Assembly (NCBI GenBank): GCA_937899715.1
Contig: CALCNX010000125.1
Coordinates: 1 to 64,000, forward strand
Length of the DNA stretch: 64,000 nt
Source: an uncultured bacterium
Lineage (GTDB): Bacteria > Bacteroidota > Ignavibacteria > Kapaibacteriales > UBA4661
Reading direction: 5' to 3'
Shown here: piece by piece, positions 56,245 through 64,000 of the stretch
Layout: each line of letters opens with the position of its first letter
Position numbering within the stretch: position 1 is the first letter of the stretch
Position numbers and translations under genes: made by a program
The notes under the pieces: generated by a model
Seen by the model: the letters and a program-made list of their open reading frames with translations, nothing else
Databases searched by the model: none
Told to the model about the DNA's origin: nothing

Positions 56245-57063
56245 TTACGGTAACAATCTGAATGCTTGTGGTGTAAGCCCGGTATAACGTTTGAAGTATT
56301 TTATGAAATGCGATACATCGTGAAATTGCAGCACGTGTGAGACCTCAGTAATTGTGCTTTCGGTATAGAGCAATAGCCGTTTTGCCTCGCTAATAATATA
56401 TTCTCCAATAATTTCTGCGGCAGATTGCTGTGCGGCTTTACGGCAAATTGCATTTAAGTTTTGGGGAGTAGTATTGAGAAGCGCCGCATAGTGGGCTACG
56501 CTATTGATAAGTTTGTCATTTCGACTTAAAAGATCCCGAAAAGCATTGTAAGTGTCCGCCTTTACCACAGCATTACTCCAATATGGCTGCACATTTGCTG
56601 CAATTATTGCCAGTAGTGCTTTTAGTAATCCTTCCAAAGCTATACGGCTATGTTCCCGTGCTGCCGAACTTTCGCTGTAAAGCAACTCAAAGATGGTATT
56701 GATGACTTGCGGTTCGGCAGGGAATACAACAGAATGATGGCTCAATTTACTGAGCAAGGTTTTCAGGTCGTTATCCAAACTTTCGTCAACAAAACTCTTT
56801 TTGATAAGAGCAACATAGCCCTCCGGCTCAGTCTTAAAATTCCAATGATGCACCTGCTCTTTGCGCACAAAAAATATTACCGGTGGTTCTATTGGATATT
56901 GCTTTGAATCAATGTAATGGAAACCGCTTCCTGCCGACAGATAGAGAATCTCAAAATAGTTATTGTGTTTATGGGGTACAGTTACTCGAATATCTTTCTT
57001 GAAGGGAGAGACCTTCAGCCCTTTGTGAGATTCTATCTTGGTCTTTATGGGAATGGATGCCAT
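56245..57063 (-). CDS. AraC-family transcriptional regulator
   Basis: The start is taken at MASIPIKTKIESHKGLKVSP (57063) rather than the upstream ATG at 57129. The 272-residue protein has a cupin sensor domain (about 25-120, with PHKHNNYFEILYLSAGSGFH) and a C-terminal double helix-turn-helix: SVAHYAALLNTTPQNLNAIC in the first and ITEVSHVLQFHDVSHFIKYF then KRYTGLTPQAFR in the second. It stands directly upstream of, and on the same strand as, the TolC-RND-adaptor genes, so it is likely their regulator. The ligand is unknown. Confidence 0.92.
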   Translation of the reverse strand: MASIPIKTKIESHKGLKVSPFKKDIRVTVPHKHNNYFEILYLSAGSGFHYIDSKQYPIEPPVIFFVRKEQVHHWNFKTEPEGYVALIKKSFVDESLDNDLKTLLSKLSHHSVVFPAEPQVINTIFELLYSESSAAREHSRIALEGLLKALLAIIAANVQPYWSNAVVKADTYNAFRDLLSRNDKLINSVAHYAALLNTTPQNLNAICRKAAQQSAAEIIGEYIISEAKRLLLYTESTITEVSHVLQFHDVSHFIKYFKRYTGLTPQAFRLLP

Positions 57064-57222
57064 AATAGTAAGGCGACAGAAATAGTAAGCATACCAAACG
57101 TATTGACGGAATAATTTCAATGAGTACATAAATTATTATTTTCCCACGGTTTCCCCGCACAAAATATTTTTTTCTGCACACCCTTACTTGACGTACAAAG
57201 CACGTCTGTGGGATTTAGGGAT

Positions 57223-58176
57223 TTACTCCTCGCAATCTTGATGGCACTCTGCATTTTTTTCGCCTACCTCCAACTGAAGTGTTGCATGATGGATTTCAAA
57301 TTTTTCTTCCAGTCCGTGAGCCGTCCTATGCAAAAAGGCATTCTGCAAAAATCCGCTTGCTTCCGGCGTGGCGCGGAGAACTATGTGCGCCGTCAGCGCA
57401 GTTTCAGTGGTACTCATTGCCCAAACGTGAAGGTCATGCACCGATGCAACACCTTCCAAGCTGCACAAATACGTACGTACCGACACAATATCCACATCGC
57501 GCGGAACAGCGTCTAATGCCATTTTGACTGCATCCGTCAGTAAGTCCCACGTGCTATACACCACCACTGCAACAATAATCAAACTCATAGACGGGTCGAG
57601 CCAGTACCAACCCGTCTGCCCAATTACGATACCTGAAATTACCACACCAAGCGACACACCCGCATCTGCCGCCATATGGAGAAATGCACCCTTGATGTTG
57701 GCATCGTGTTCGCGGCCGCGCATGAAGAGCAGTGCCGTAGCGGTGTTGATGACAACACCGATTGCTGCGACAAGTATCACCACACCCCCGGCGACAGGCG
57801 CAGGTTCTCTGAGGCGACCAATCGCTTCCCATGCAATACCGCCACACGCCACCAAAAGCAGCATCGCGTTCAAGAGCGCAGCAAGCACCGACGACTTCCG
57901 AAAGCCATAGGTGTAGCGGCTGCGCGTGGCGGCACTGAGGCGTTTGCGCGTGAGCCAGAGCGCAAACCACGCAAAGACGAGACTCAAAACATCGCTCAAA
58001 TTATGCCCTGCATCGGCAACAAGAGCAATAGAATTTGACCACGCGCCAAATCCACCTTCCACAAGGACAAACACCATGTTTAGCACAATCCCGACTGCAA
58101 AAGCGCGGTCATACCGAGCAGTTGCATGGGAATGTGAGTGCGGGTGCGAGTGCGAGTGTGTATGTGAGTGCGTCAT
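57223..58176 (-). CDS. Cation diffusion facilitator (CzcD/ZitB type)
   Basis: A 317-residue inner-membrane exporter of Zn2+ and similar ions. The N-terminus is a repetitive His-rich tail (MTHSHTHSHSHPHSHSHA) encoded by near hexanucleotide repeats. Six membrane helices follow. The transport-site residues are in helix 2 (DAGHNLSDVLSL) and helix 5 (HMAADAGVSLGVVISG), each with an HxxxD pair as in zinc transporters. The cytosolic C-terminal domain (about 215-317) contains LEGVASVHDLHVWAMSTTE. The neighbouring efflux pump has an uncertain substrate; metal export is one possible shared theme, but the genes are separated from it by the AraC gene. Confidence 0.95.
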   Translation of the reverse strand: MTHSHTHSHSHPHSHSHATARYDRAFAVGIVLNMVFVLVEGGFGAWSNSIALVADAGHNLSDVLSLVFAWFALWLTRKRLSAATRSRYTYGFRKSSVLAALLNAMLLLVACGGIAWEAIGRLREPAPVAGGVVILVAAIGVVINTATALLFMRGREHDANIKGAFLHMAADAGVSLGVVISGIVIGQTGWYWLDPSMSLIIVAVVVYSTWDLLTDAVKMALDAVPRDVDIVSVRTYLCSLEGVASVHDLHVWAMSTTETALTAHIVLRATPEASGFLQNAFLHRTAHGLEEKFEIHHATLQLEVGEKNAECHQDCEE

Positions 58177-58209
58177 ATAGTTCGGTGTAACAGGTACAAA
58201 TATTCGATT

Positions 58210-59457
58210 TCAAAAATATGTTGCTATACCAAACTGAATCCCTGCACGGCGCACGGGGTCATTGCCCAAGATGTCGTGCGTCCAATGCTGGCGGTAATTC
58301 AACCGAAAGACTGTTTGCGGTGTGGGACGGAAGCTCACGCCTGCGGCAACTGCGATAACATCGTCGCCAATGGTTTCGCCCGTCGCGGCAAAACGTCCGA
58401 CGTTGTAGTCAATGTACTCAAGCCGCACGGTGGCATTGAGTACAGCATTTGTGTAGTCCAGCACTGCGCCCGTCCAGACGGGAGCAACCGCATCCAAATA
58501 CGCACCCCACTGCCGCCGTCCGTAGAATTCGCCCGCATTATCGGGAACGTCCACGATGTTCATTGCTGCTTCGCCTTGCAAAAGAATACCGCCTAGCGTT
58601 GCGTTTGCATCAAAAGCGAAAATGTGCAACGACCTTTGCGCGTCCACCACTACGCCGTCTCTGCGGAAGCGATTGTAAATGCCGCCGTAATATGACACAC
58701 CAATTTCCCCCAAACCTCGCTTACGAAGCCCGACCTTGCCCGTGAGCGCGGGAACGCCGTTAGCGCTTTCGCCAAATATCTCTTTGGATTTGCCTGCTTG
58801 CAAAAACGTTCTGCCCGCACTATTCAGGATAATACCATCCTGAAGACCGTTTACAATGTATGCGTCGTAAGTCGCAATGAAATCACTAAAAAACGTGCGT
58901 CCATAGACACCAAAGCCGATAGATGAAAGTGTAGAGGGAATGATTTGTGTCGCCACAAGCGGGCGCTCGACGATTTCATACAACGGGCTGTCGTGCCGGA
59001 GATTGTATGCGCCAACAGGTGCCAAAAGGATACCGCCGCGCAAAGTGAGCGCTGGGTCTATCTCAAAATCAACCAACGCGGTTTCAAGCGAAATTTCCTC
59101 CACGCCATGCTCAAACTCAAGTTCCGCCAAGAGCTTTATACGTGAGCTGATGCTGGAAAAGACAAACAAATTAAATCGGCGCATTTCCATCGAAAAGCCT
59201 TCTGTTACGCCATTCTCCACAAAATAATTTGTATTTGCTTCCGCATATCCGCCAATGGAGGTATTGGCAAACGAAGTGATAAATGGGCGGCGATAGACAG
59301 CATCTTGCGTTGTACCGCTCTGTGCTGTGCTGCTTTGTCCGCCTTGTTTTGTCGAATCTTTTTTGTCTTGAGCAAAGGACTGGAGCGCAACCATTGAGAG
59401 AGCAAACAAAAATACGAAATGTTTCATTGTGTACTTCTTCATTACCTGCTTTTTCAT
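58210..59457 (-). CDS. Outer-membrane beta-barrel porin in a redox operon
   Basis: A 415-residue protein with a signal peptide (KHFVFLFALSMVALQSFAQ); start at 59457 overlaps the Rieske stop in ATGA, with other in-frame ATGs at 59442 and 59427. A linker rich in K/S/T/Q precedes a 16- to 18-strand porin-like barrel (SIGGYAEANTNYFVENGVTE, LLAPVGAYNLRHDSPLYEIV, GVYGRTFFSDF) ending in the aromatic residue F. It resembles phosphate-selective or carboxylate porins only in general form. As the last gene of a four-gene unit with a di-heme protein and a Rieske protein, it is probably the outer-membrane part of an electron transfer or uptake process. Confidence 0.85.
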   Translation of the reverse strand: MKKQVMKKYTMKHFVFLFALSMVALQSFAQDKKDSTKQGGQSSTAQSGTTQDAVYRRPFITSFANTSIGGYAEANTNYFVENGVTEGFSMEMRRFNLFVFSSISSRIKLLAELEFEHGVEEISLETALVDFEIDPALTLRGGILLAPVGAYNLRHDSPLYEIVERPLVATQIIPSTLSSIGFGVYGRTFFSDFIATYDAYIVNGLQDGIILNSAGRTFLQAGKSKEIFGESANGVPALTGKVGLRKRGLGEIGVSYYGGIYNRFRRDGVVVDAQRSLHIFAFDANATLGGILLQGEAAMNIVDVPDNAGEFYGRRQWGAYLDAVAPVWTGAVLDYTNAVLNATVRLEYIDYNVGRFAATGETIGDDVIAVAAGVSFRPTPQTVFRLNYRQHWTHDILGNDPVRRAGIQFGIATYF

Positions 59458-59912
59458 TGCGCACTTCCTTCTTGAAGATGAATTGTTACCGATACAGCAT
59501 CAACGCTGGTGCGGAAGCTATTCAAATTTTCCGTTGCGGGGGGCGAGAGCACTTTGCCGGTATTCGTGAACTCGCTTCCATGACAAGGGCAAATGAGCAA
59601 ATCGCCCGCAGGGCGCACCTCGCAGCCCTTGTGAGTACACTTCATCACAAGTGCTGAAAATGTACCGTCTGTGTGCTTGGCAAGATAGATAGGTGCGGAG
59701 AGTTTACCGCCTTTGCGAACAACCACAAATGCCGATTCGGTAAATTCCGCAAGCGGCACGGCAACGGTGCTTCCGCTTGCCGTGCTGTTTTCAGTGCCGC
59801 TCACGTAGCGAACACTCGTGCAGCTTGTGAGTAATGCCGCTCCGCCGCAGCCCGTAAGAACAAGCAGGACTGCGTGTTGTGCGGTTTGTTCTAAAAATTC
59901 TTTGCGTGTCAT
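59454..59912 (-). CDS. Rieske [2Fe-2S] lipoprotein-like protein
   Basis: Start at MTRKEFLEQTAQHAVLLVLT (59912), preferred over an ATG at 60059 that lies inside the previous gene. The 152-residue protein has an N-terminal export segment with a TRKEFL stretch recalling Tat signals and a lipobox-like LLTSC near residue 31. The Rieske ligands are C92 and H94 (CTHKGC) and C108 and H111 (CPCHGS), with C97 and C110 able to form the disulfide found in bc1 and b6f Rieske proteins. No cytochrome b gene is nearby. The 13-base spacing to the di-heme gene and the ATGA overlap with the porin gene tie it to a common redox task. Confidence 0.93.
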   Translation of the reverse strand: MTRKEFLEQTAQHAVLLVLTGCGGAALLTSCTSVRYVSGTENSTASGSTVAVPLAEFTESAFVVVRKGGKLSAPIYLAKHTDGTFSALVMKCTHKGCEVRPAGDLLICPCHGSEFTNTGKVLSPPATENLNSFRTSVDAVSVTIHLQEGSAQ

Positions 59913-59925
59913 TGATATTTCCGCG

Positions 59926-61188
59926 TTAGAGCGATTGCAAAAAAGTAATGAGTTGTTGCTTTTCAGCCTCCGAGAGTGTTTGAAAGCGGTCGCGGCTGCG
60001 GGCAGATTCGCCGCCGTGCAGTTTAATAGCATCAGGTAAGGTCTTAGCGCGTCCGTCATGGAGGTAAGATGCCGTGCCGCCTTGCGCCTTTGCCGACAAG
60101 CCTATGCCCCAAAGCGGCGTTGTGCGCCACTCCGAGGTTTTCGCACTGCCTTCGGTGTAGCCGTCATCAAGTTCTGCACCCATATCGTGCAAAAGCAAAT
60201 CGGTGTACGGATGAAACTCTACTTCATTGAGCGCAGCAATGTCCGAAGCGCCCGTTTTCAGCGTTGCCACGTGGCAGCCCGCACAGCCGATGCGCGTAAA
60301 CATCTGCTCGCCCGCCTTAACGTTGGAAGCATCTGCATTGCGGCGGGGCGGGACTTTGAGCGTCCGCATATAGAACACCACATTATTTACCACGCTTGCG
60401 CTCACTTCGGGGTCAGGAACGTTGTCTCCCGTAAAAGCGCCTGTTTGCACGTTAAAGAGTTCTTCACTGATAAAATCCGATGTAATGCCCATATCGTTGC
60501 GGTAAGCGGCTGAGACCTGCTGCAAGAGATCAATTGCTCCTGCCTTGCGCCCGAAACGCCCGATATATCTACCGTTCAACTGCTTGTGCATGGGAAGCGG
60601 GCGAAAAAATTCATGGGGAGAAAGCTCATTCGGCACACCTGAAATGCCGTCACCATTGCGGTCATTGGGGTCGGCGAGGGCGAGCAGCGCTTCGTCCGGC
60701 ACAGCAGCCAGATAGCCAAGCCCTGTAACGGCGGGCGGTAACAAGTGCGTTACGCCCGAAGCGTGTGCGGGCAGTGCTTCCGGCATATAGCCCGCAATGG
60801 AGCGGTTTTGTAATTGCGGTCCGCCTTCGGTTATCATTGGGTCGAATGTGCTGCCATTCATGCGTCCGAAGCGCGTGAGCGTGGTGAGTGCGTGTCCTTT
60901 GCCGTCGCCTGCATGGCAGCTTTCGCACGATGCTGCATTGAACATTGGTCCCAAGCCTTCTGCCACGCCGAAGATACGGGCAAATTCACCGTCGCCCTGA
61001 ATGTGTGTTGCTTGCTGTTCTGCCGTCAACCCGTCAATCGGTTCGCCGAGCACTTCCTCAGCGGCGGGTGCGGGCGGGAGCAAAATATCACACGCCGTGA
61101 GAGCAAGGAGGCAAACACTCATGAGCACCAATGTCTGATAATGCAAAAATGCTATTTTGTGAAATATTTTCTTTGTTATGCTCTTCAT
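59926..61188 (-). CDS. Di-heme oxidoreductase-family (DUF1111-like) c-type cytochrome lipoprotein
   Basis: The start MKSITKKIFHKIAFL (61188) gives a lipoprotein signal with lipobox LLALTACD; the open stretch upstream to 61401 is inside the neighbouring gene. The 420-residue protein carries two CxxCH heme sites, CESCHAGDGKGH (about 107) and CAGCHVATLKT (about 300), plus the family text PPAVTGLGYLAAVPDE, RNGDGISGVPNEL, FLHDGRA-like SYLHDGRAKTLPDAIKLHGG. This is the di-heme oxidoreductase group related to MauG/CCP peroxidases, often of unknown substrate. It overlaps the upstream membrane gene in ATGA (61185-61188) and precedes the Rieske gene by 13 bases. Confidence 0.93.
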   Translation of the reverse strand: MKSITKKIFHKIAFLHYQTLVLMSVCLLALTACDILLPPAPAAEEVLGEPIDGLTAEQQATHIQGDGEFARIFGVAEGLGPMFNAASCESCHAGDGKGHALTTLTRFGRMNGSTFDPMITEGGPQLQNRSIAGYMPEALPAHASGVTHLLPPAVTGLGYLAAVPDEALLALADPNDRNGDGISGVPNELSPHEFFRPLPMHKQLNGRYIGRFGRKAGAIDLLQQVSAAYRNDMGITSDFISEELFNVQTGAFTGDNVPDPEVSASVVNNVVFYMRTLKVPPRRNADASNVKAGEQMFTRIGCAGCHVATLKTGASDIAALNEVEFHPYTDLLLHDMGAELDDGYTEGSAKTSEWRTTPLWGIGLSAKAQGGTASYLHDGRAKTLPDAIKLHGGESARSRDRFQTLSEAEKQQLITFLQSL

Positions 61189-61502
61189 ATTTTTTTGTGC
61201 CCGATAAGTTCGTAATATTTTTCTTTCGGTTCGGCTGTCCAACCATTGACACCATGTTTGGGAAGCCAATAGCCGTGAACATAACCAACCATCACCGCTC
61301 CCAACCCAAAAATCACACTGTACGCAATCATGCGCAGTCCAAAGTATGACATTAACAGTACAAATGTGAGGAATAATGCACCCTTCAGCAAGCGCTTCCA
61401 CACAGGCTTGTGCGCCTCAAAATGACCGAAAAAAAGATTGCCTACATGAAACACGGTCATAATGACGGCAACATCAAACCAGAGGTTGTTTTCGATAGAC
61501 AT
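61185..61502 (-). CDS. Small membrane protein opening the redox operon
   Basis: Start at MSIENNLWFDVAVIMTVFHV (61502); the promoter at 61545-61575 rules out an ATG at 61547. The 105-residue protein has three membrane helices (about 9-29, 39-56 and 60-80), histidines near the membrane borders (H19, H27, H30, H76, H82) and a soluble tail with KEKYYELIGHKK. It may anchor or supply electrons to the di-heme lipoprotein, whose gene overlaps its stop. I know no function for it. Confidence 0.8.
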   Translation of the reverse strand: MSIENNLWFDVAVIMTVFHVGNLFFGHFEAHKPVWKRLLKGALFLTFVLLMSYFGLRMIAYSVIFGLGAVMVGYVHGYWLPKHGVNGWTAEPKEKYYELIGHKKI

Positions 61503-61544
61503 GGTTACACCCTGCTTATTTAATTCAACAAACGTTCTTTGATA

Positions 61545-61575
61545 CAAAGATAGGGAAGAGTTAGTAATTGCAAAA
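61545..61575 (-). promoter_or_regulatory. Bacteroidota-type promoter of the redox operon
   Basis: On the minus strand TTTTG (61575-61571), an 18-base spacer and TATCTTTG (61552-61545) match the -33/-7 form. Transcription would start near 61538, about 35 bases before the start codon at 61502. This is the only clear promoter ahead of the four overlapping genes. Confidence 0.75.
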
Positions 61576-61610
61576 ATAAATTTTAGTTTCGACTAAAAAA
61601 TAATTTCGAC

Positions 61611-61652
61611 AAAAAAGAAAGCCGCCTCAACATCTATGTTTGAAGCGGCTTT
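61611..61652 (-). terminator. Rho-independent terminator of the M16 peptidase gene
   Basis: On the minus strand AAAGCCGCTTCAA pairs with a TTGAGGCGGCTTT arm (61618-61652) and is followed by CTTTTTT. It lies 42 bases after the M16 stop and directly before the redox operon promoter. The 5' arm is identical to that of the terminator after tRNA-Val. Confidence 0.85.
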
Positions 61653-61693
61653 GCATAATTTAAAGCTAACTTGCTCAAAGAAAACCAGAAAGT

Positions 61694-64000
61694 TTATTTT
61701 CCAGCAGCTTCTTTTCCGGCTTCTTTATTTGCTTTTGCTTTCGCAAAATCTCCGGCTTTTACGATAGAGATTTTCGCAGGGTCTATCCATTTACGCATTG
61801 CAGTGACGATTTGGTCGGGAGTGAGGGCAGCAATTTTTTTCTCGAAATCCTCATCCCAAGCCAGTGTACGCTTGATGAACAGATAATCGTTCAAGCGGTT
61901 CGACAAGCCTGCATCCTGTGAACGGTTCACGGTTTGCGACTGCAAATAACCTGATTTTGCGGACTTCACTTCTTCTTCTGTGAAGCCGTCTTTCAAGGCG
62001 CGGTCAATCTCTTCTTTGAAGGCTTTCTCCAGTTTCTCTACATTTTGCGGTGCATAGATAGCAAAGGCAGTAAACGAACCGACTTTATCCAACGACGAAG
62101 CAGTGAACTGCGAACCAACGCCATAGCTCAAGCCGTCTTTCTGACGAATCCGCACGGCGAGGCGCGAATTGAGAAAGCCGCCGCCGAGCATATAATTGCC
62201 CAGTACGAGTGCCGGATAATCGGCATCATCGTTGCGAATCGGCATTGATACGCCTGCAATAAAGAATGCATTAGCTTTGTCGGGTGTTTCGAGTGCTTGG
62301 TTAATTGCCGCAGCGTCTTTGCGCTGACTTTCGATGCGCTTAAATGCTTTTGGGCTTTTCCACGAACCAAAAAGCTCGCGTGTCAGCTTGCCAATTTCCG
62401 CTTCGTCAAAGTCGCCTACAACGCTGATTTGCGCGTCCGATGCGCCGTAGAAATCTTGATAGCATTTTTTGACATCAGCAAGCGTGAGTGCTTTCAGTTC
62501 TGCCGTACTCTCTTCAATGGTGCTTACACCGAAAATATGACCTTTTGGATAGGGAGACAAATGTCGTTGAATCGCGTTTGAAGCCACAGCCGACGGCTCG
62601 CTACGTTGTGATTCGTAGTTTGCAAGAGCCTCTTGTTTTAAGGATTCAAATTCTTTTTCGGGGAATGATGGGTCACGGAATGCCTCACCAACAAGTTTCA
62701 GGAGCGCGGGCAGATTTTCGCGTGTTGTCTCAATATTCGCAATAACGCTTTGCGCTCCGGGATTGATAGTCAAACGTGCTTTGAGGCTATTGATAGCATC
62801 TTGAATTTGCTCTCGGGTTTTTGATTTCGTACCGCGAAGCAGCATCTGGGATGTAATTCCTTGTGTCATAGCTGTATTCATCAGGCTTTGTTCGTCGCCA
62901 AAGCGAAGCGTGATGCGGGCTGCAACGCTACCGCCACGTGTCTTTTTGCTCAAAAGTGCTACCGAAAGCGGTCCCATTTCGCCGCCGGGCATCTGACGTT
63001 TTGCGCGGGCTTCAATGTTTGCCGGAGAGGGGTCGAATGCTTCGCCTTCAGCAATTGCCGCGCTGCCTTTGTAATCTTTCACAAGCGCGTCCACATCAGG
63101 TGTAGCAGGAATTTCGGTGCGGTCAGGTTTTTCTGTGGGCAGGAACAGACCGGTTGTGCGGTTGGACGGCTTCAGATAGAGAGCCGCCACGCGCTGCACA
63201 TCTTCCGGCGTTACTTTCATAAGGCGGTCGCGGCGGAGGAAGAACAAGCGCCAGTCGCCTTGTGCCATGTATTCGCTCAGTTGCAAACCAACACGGTCAG
63301 CATTGTTCAGTGTCAGTTCCACTGTTTTGAGAAGCGCAGTGCGGGCACGTTCGACTTCTTCTTTCGTTACACGCGTTTTCGCTCCCGAATCAAGCGTTGC
63401 AAGGAAAATACGGCGTGCTGAATCCAGCGAATTTTGGACACGGACTTCAGTAGCAAAGAACATTACACCCGGCTCACGGAGCGGGAACAAGAACCCGCCG
63501 ACGCTGCTGGCTTTTTTTGTCTCCACGAGCGCCTTGTAGAGCCGCCCGGTACCATCTTCGGAAAGAACATGGTCAAGCACTTCCAATGCAGGGAAATCGG
63601 GATGCGAGCCGGCGCAAATATGGTACGCTGCTGCGGCAATTTGAATATCACCCGTACGCCGAAGCACTACATCACGTTCACCGTCTTGTGTAGGGTCTTG
63701 AGTGTATGTTTTTTGCAATGAGCGTGTAGGGCGAGGAATGGATGCAAAGTATTTGGTAACCAGTGCCAATGTCTTTTTCTCGTCGAACTTGCCTGCGACA
63801 AGCAAGATTGCGTTATCCGGCTGATAATAGTTGCGGTAGAATGCTTGAAGACGCTCAATCGGTACATTTTCCAAGTCGGCGCGGCAACCGATAGTGGATT
63901 TGCCGTAATTGTGCCAGAGATACATACCGGAGACGATACGCTCCATCAAAATACTGGACGGGTTATTTTCGCCGGACTCAAATTCATTCCGCACAACGGT
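61694..64000 (-). CDS. M16-family zinc peptidase, start cut by the right edge
   Basis: At least 768 residues of a two-repeat M16 (insulinase/pitrilysin-like) peptidase; the frame is open to the window edge, so the N-terminus with the HxxEH zinc motif is missing here. The text starts in the first repeat (RNEFESGENNP, then YYQPDNAILLVAGKFDEKKT) and continues through a middle linker into a second, inactive-type repeat (LLRGTKSKTREQIQDAINSL, DFYGASDAQISVVGDFDEAE, GGGFLNSRLAVRIRQKDGLS). The repeats are joined in one chain as in the periplasmic bacterial form. The signal peptide would lie beyond the edge. The protein ends in AAGK and has its own terminator. Confidence 0.93.
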   Translation of the reverse strand, partial: TVVRNEFESGENNPSSILMERIVSGMYLWHNYGKSTIGCRADLENVPIERLQAFYRNYYQPDNAILLVAGKFDEKKTLALVTKYFASIPRPTRSLQKTYTQDPTQDGERDVVLRRTGDIQIAAAAYHICAGSHPDFPALEVLDHVLSEDGTGRLYKALVETKKASSVGGFLFPLREPGVMFFATEVRVQNSLDSARRIFLATLDSGAKTRVTKEEVERARTALLKTVELTLNNADRVGLQLSEYMAQGDWRLFFLRRDRLMKVTPEDVQRVAALYLKPSNRTTGLFLPTEKPDRTEIPATPDVDALVKDYKGSAAIAEGEAFDPSPANIEARAKRQMPGGEMGPLSVALLSKKTRGGSVAARITLRFGDEQSLMNTAMTQGITSQMLLRGTKSKTREQIQDAINSLKARLTINPGAQSVIANIETTRENLPALLKLVGEAFRDPSFPEKEFESLKQEALANYESQRSEPSAVASNAIQRHLSPYPKGHIFGVSTIEESTAELKALTLADVKKCYQDFYGASDAQISVVGDFDEAEIGKLTRELFGSWKSPKAFKRIESQRKDAAAINQALETPDKANAFFIAGVSMPIRNDDADYPALVLGNYMLGGGFLNSRLAVRIRQKDGLSYGVGSQFTASSLDKVGSFTAFAIYAPQNVEKLEKAFKEEIDRALKDGFTEEEVKSAKSGYLQSQTVNRSQDAGLSNRLNDYLFIKRTLAWDEDFEKKIAALTPDQIVTAMRKWIDPAKISIVKAGDFAKAKANKEAGKEAAGK

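Noticed and set aside
57223..58176. His-rich hexamer repeats in the cation exporter as a phase-variable tract
   Set aside because: Units are six bases and imperfect, so slippage would keep the frame; the tail is common in this family.
1..64000. CRISPR array, prophage, rRNA operon or transposase
   Set aside because: No regularly spaced repeats, phage structural genes, rRNA-like sequence or DDE transposase motif was seen anywhere in the window.

Overview
The window looks like a chromosomal segment of a moderate-GC bacterium from the Bacteroidota/Chlorobiota (FCB) side of the tree. Evidence: three secreted proteins end in a type IX secretion (T9SS) type A sorting domain; several surface proteins combine IPT/TIG, BNR or OmpA modules; there is a large two-component-propeller sensor kinase; and two clear promoters have the Bacteroidota form TTG-N18-20-TAnnTTTG. 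A lineage near Kapaibacteriota or Ignavibacteriota is my best guess. That is inference, not a sequence match.

Layout. 1-6.8 kb: a secreted protein and a translationally coupled pair of large surface proteins, one dockerin-like and one T9SS-sorted. 7-9.1 kb: a K+-dependent-type membrane pyrophosphatase. 9.2-9.9 kb: tRNA-Val with promoter and terminator, followed by two strongly palindromic repeat elements. 9.9-17.8 kb: a complete type I restriction-modification operon (hsdM-hsdS-hsdR) with a coupled YgjP-like metallopeptidase gene, visibly richer in A/T than its neighbours and probably acquired. 17.9-26 kb: secreted and outer-membrane proteins, a single-domain response regulator, a BNR-OmpA fusion and a neopullulanase-type amylase.

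26-38.3 kb: two paralogous IPT/T9SS genes in inverted orientation flank rnhA, a candidate small RNA, obg, an AsmA-like protein and the sensor kinase. The second copy still carries a 48-bp remnant of the start of rnhA, so the block arose by inverted duplication. 38.3-46.2 kb: housekeeping and small accessory genes (menA, a thioredoxin-like gene, an isolated nuoC, a fatty acid hydroxylase, terC, lpxH, an EamA transporter, a PIN toxin-antitoxin pair and a methyltransferase). 46.2-50 kb: an AddB-like nuclease. 50.2-57.1 kb: a tripartite RND efflux operon (AraC regulator, TolC, a pump split by a frameshift, and an adaptor). 57.2-58.2 kb: a cation diffusion facilitator. 58.2-61.5 kb: a tightly coupled operon of a small membrane protein, a di-heme lipoprotein, a Rieske protein and an outer-membrane porin. 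61.7-64 kb: an M16 peptidase running off the right edge.

Strongest candidates for something undescribed: the di-heme/Rieske/porin operon (58.2-61.6 kb), the inverted duplication with its rnhA scar, the promoter-hairpins-terminator unit at 28.3-28.55 kb that looks like a small RNA, the dockerin-like plus T9SS-sorted pair at 1.1-6.8 kb, and the nested palindromic elements. No CRISPR array, transposase, integrase, prophage or rRNA was seen.
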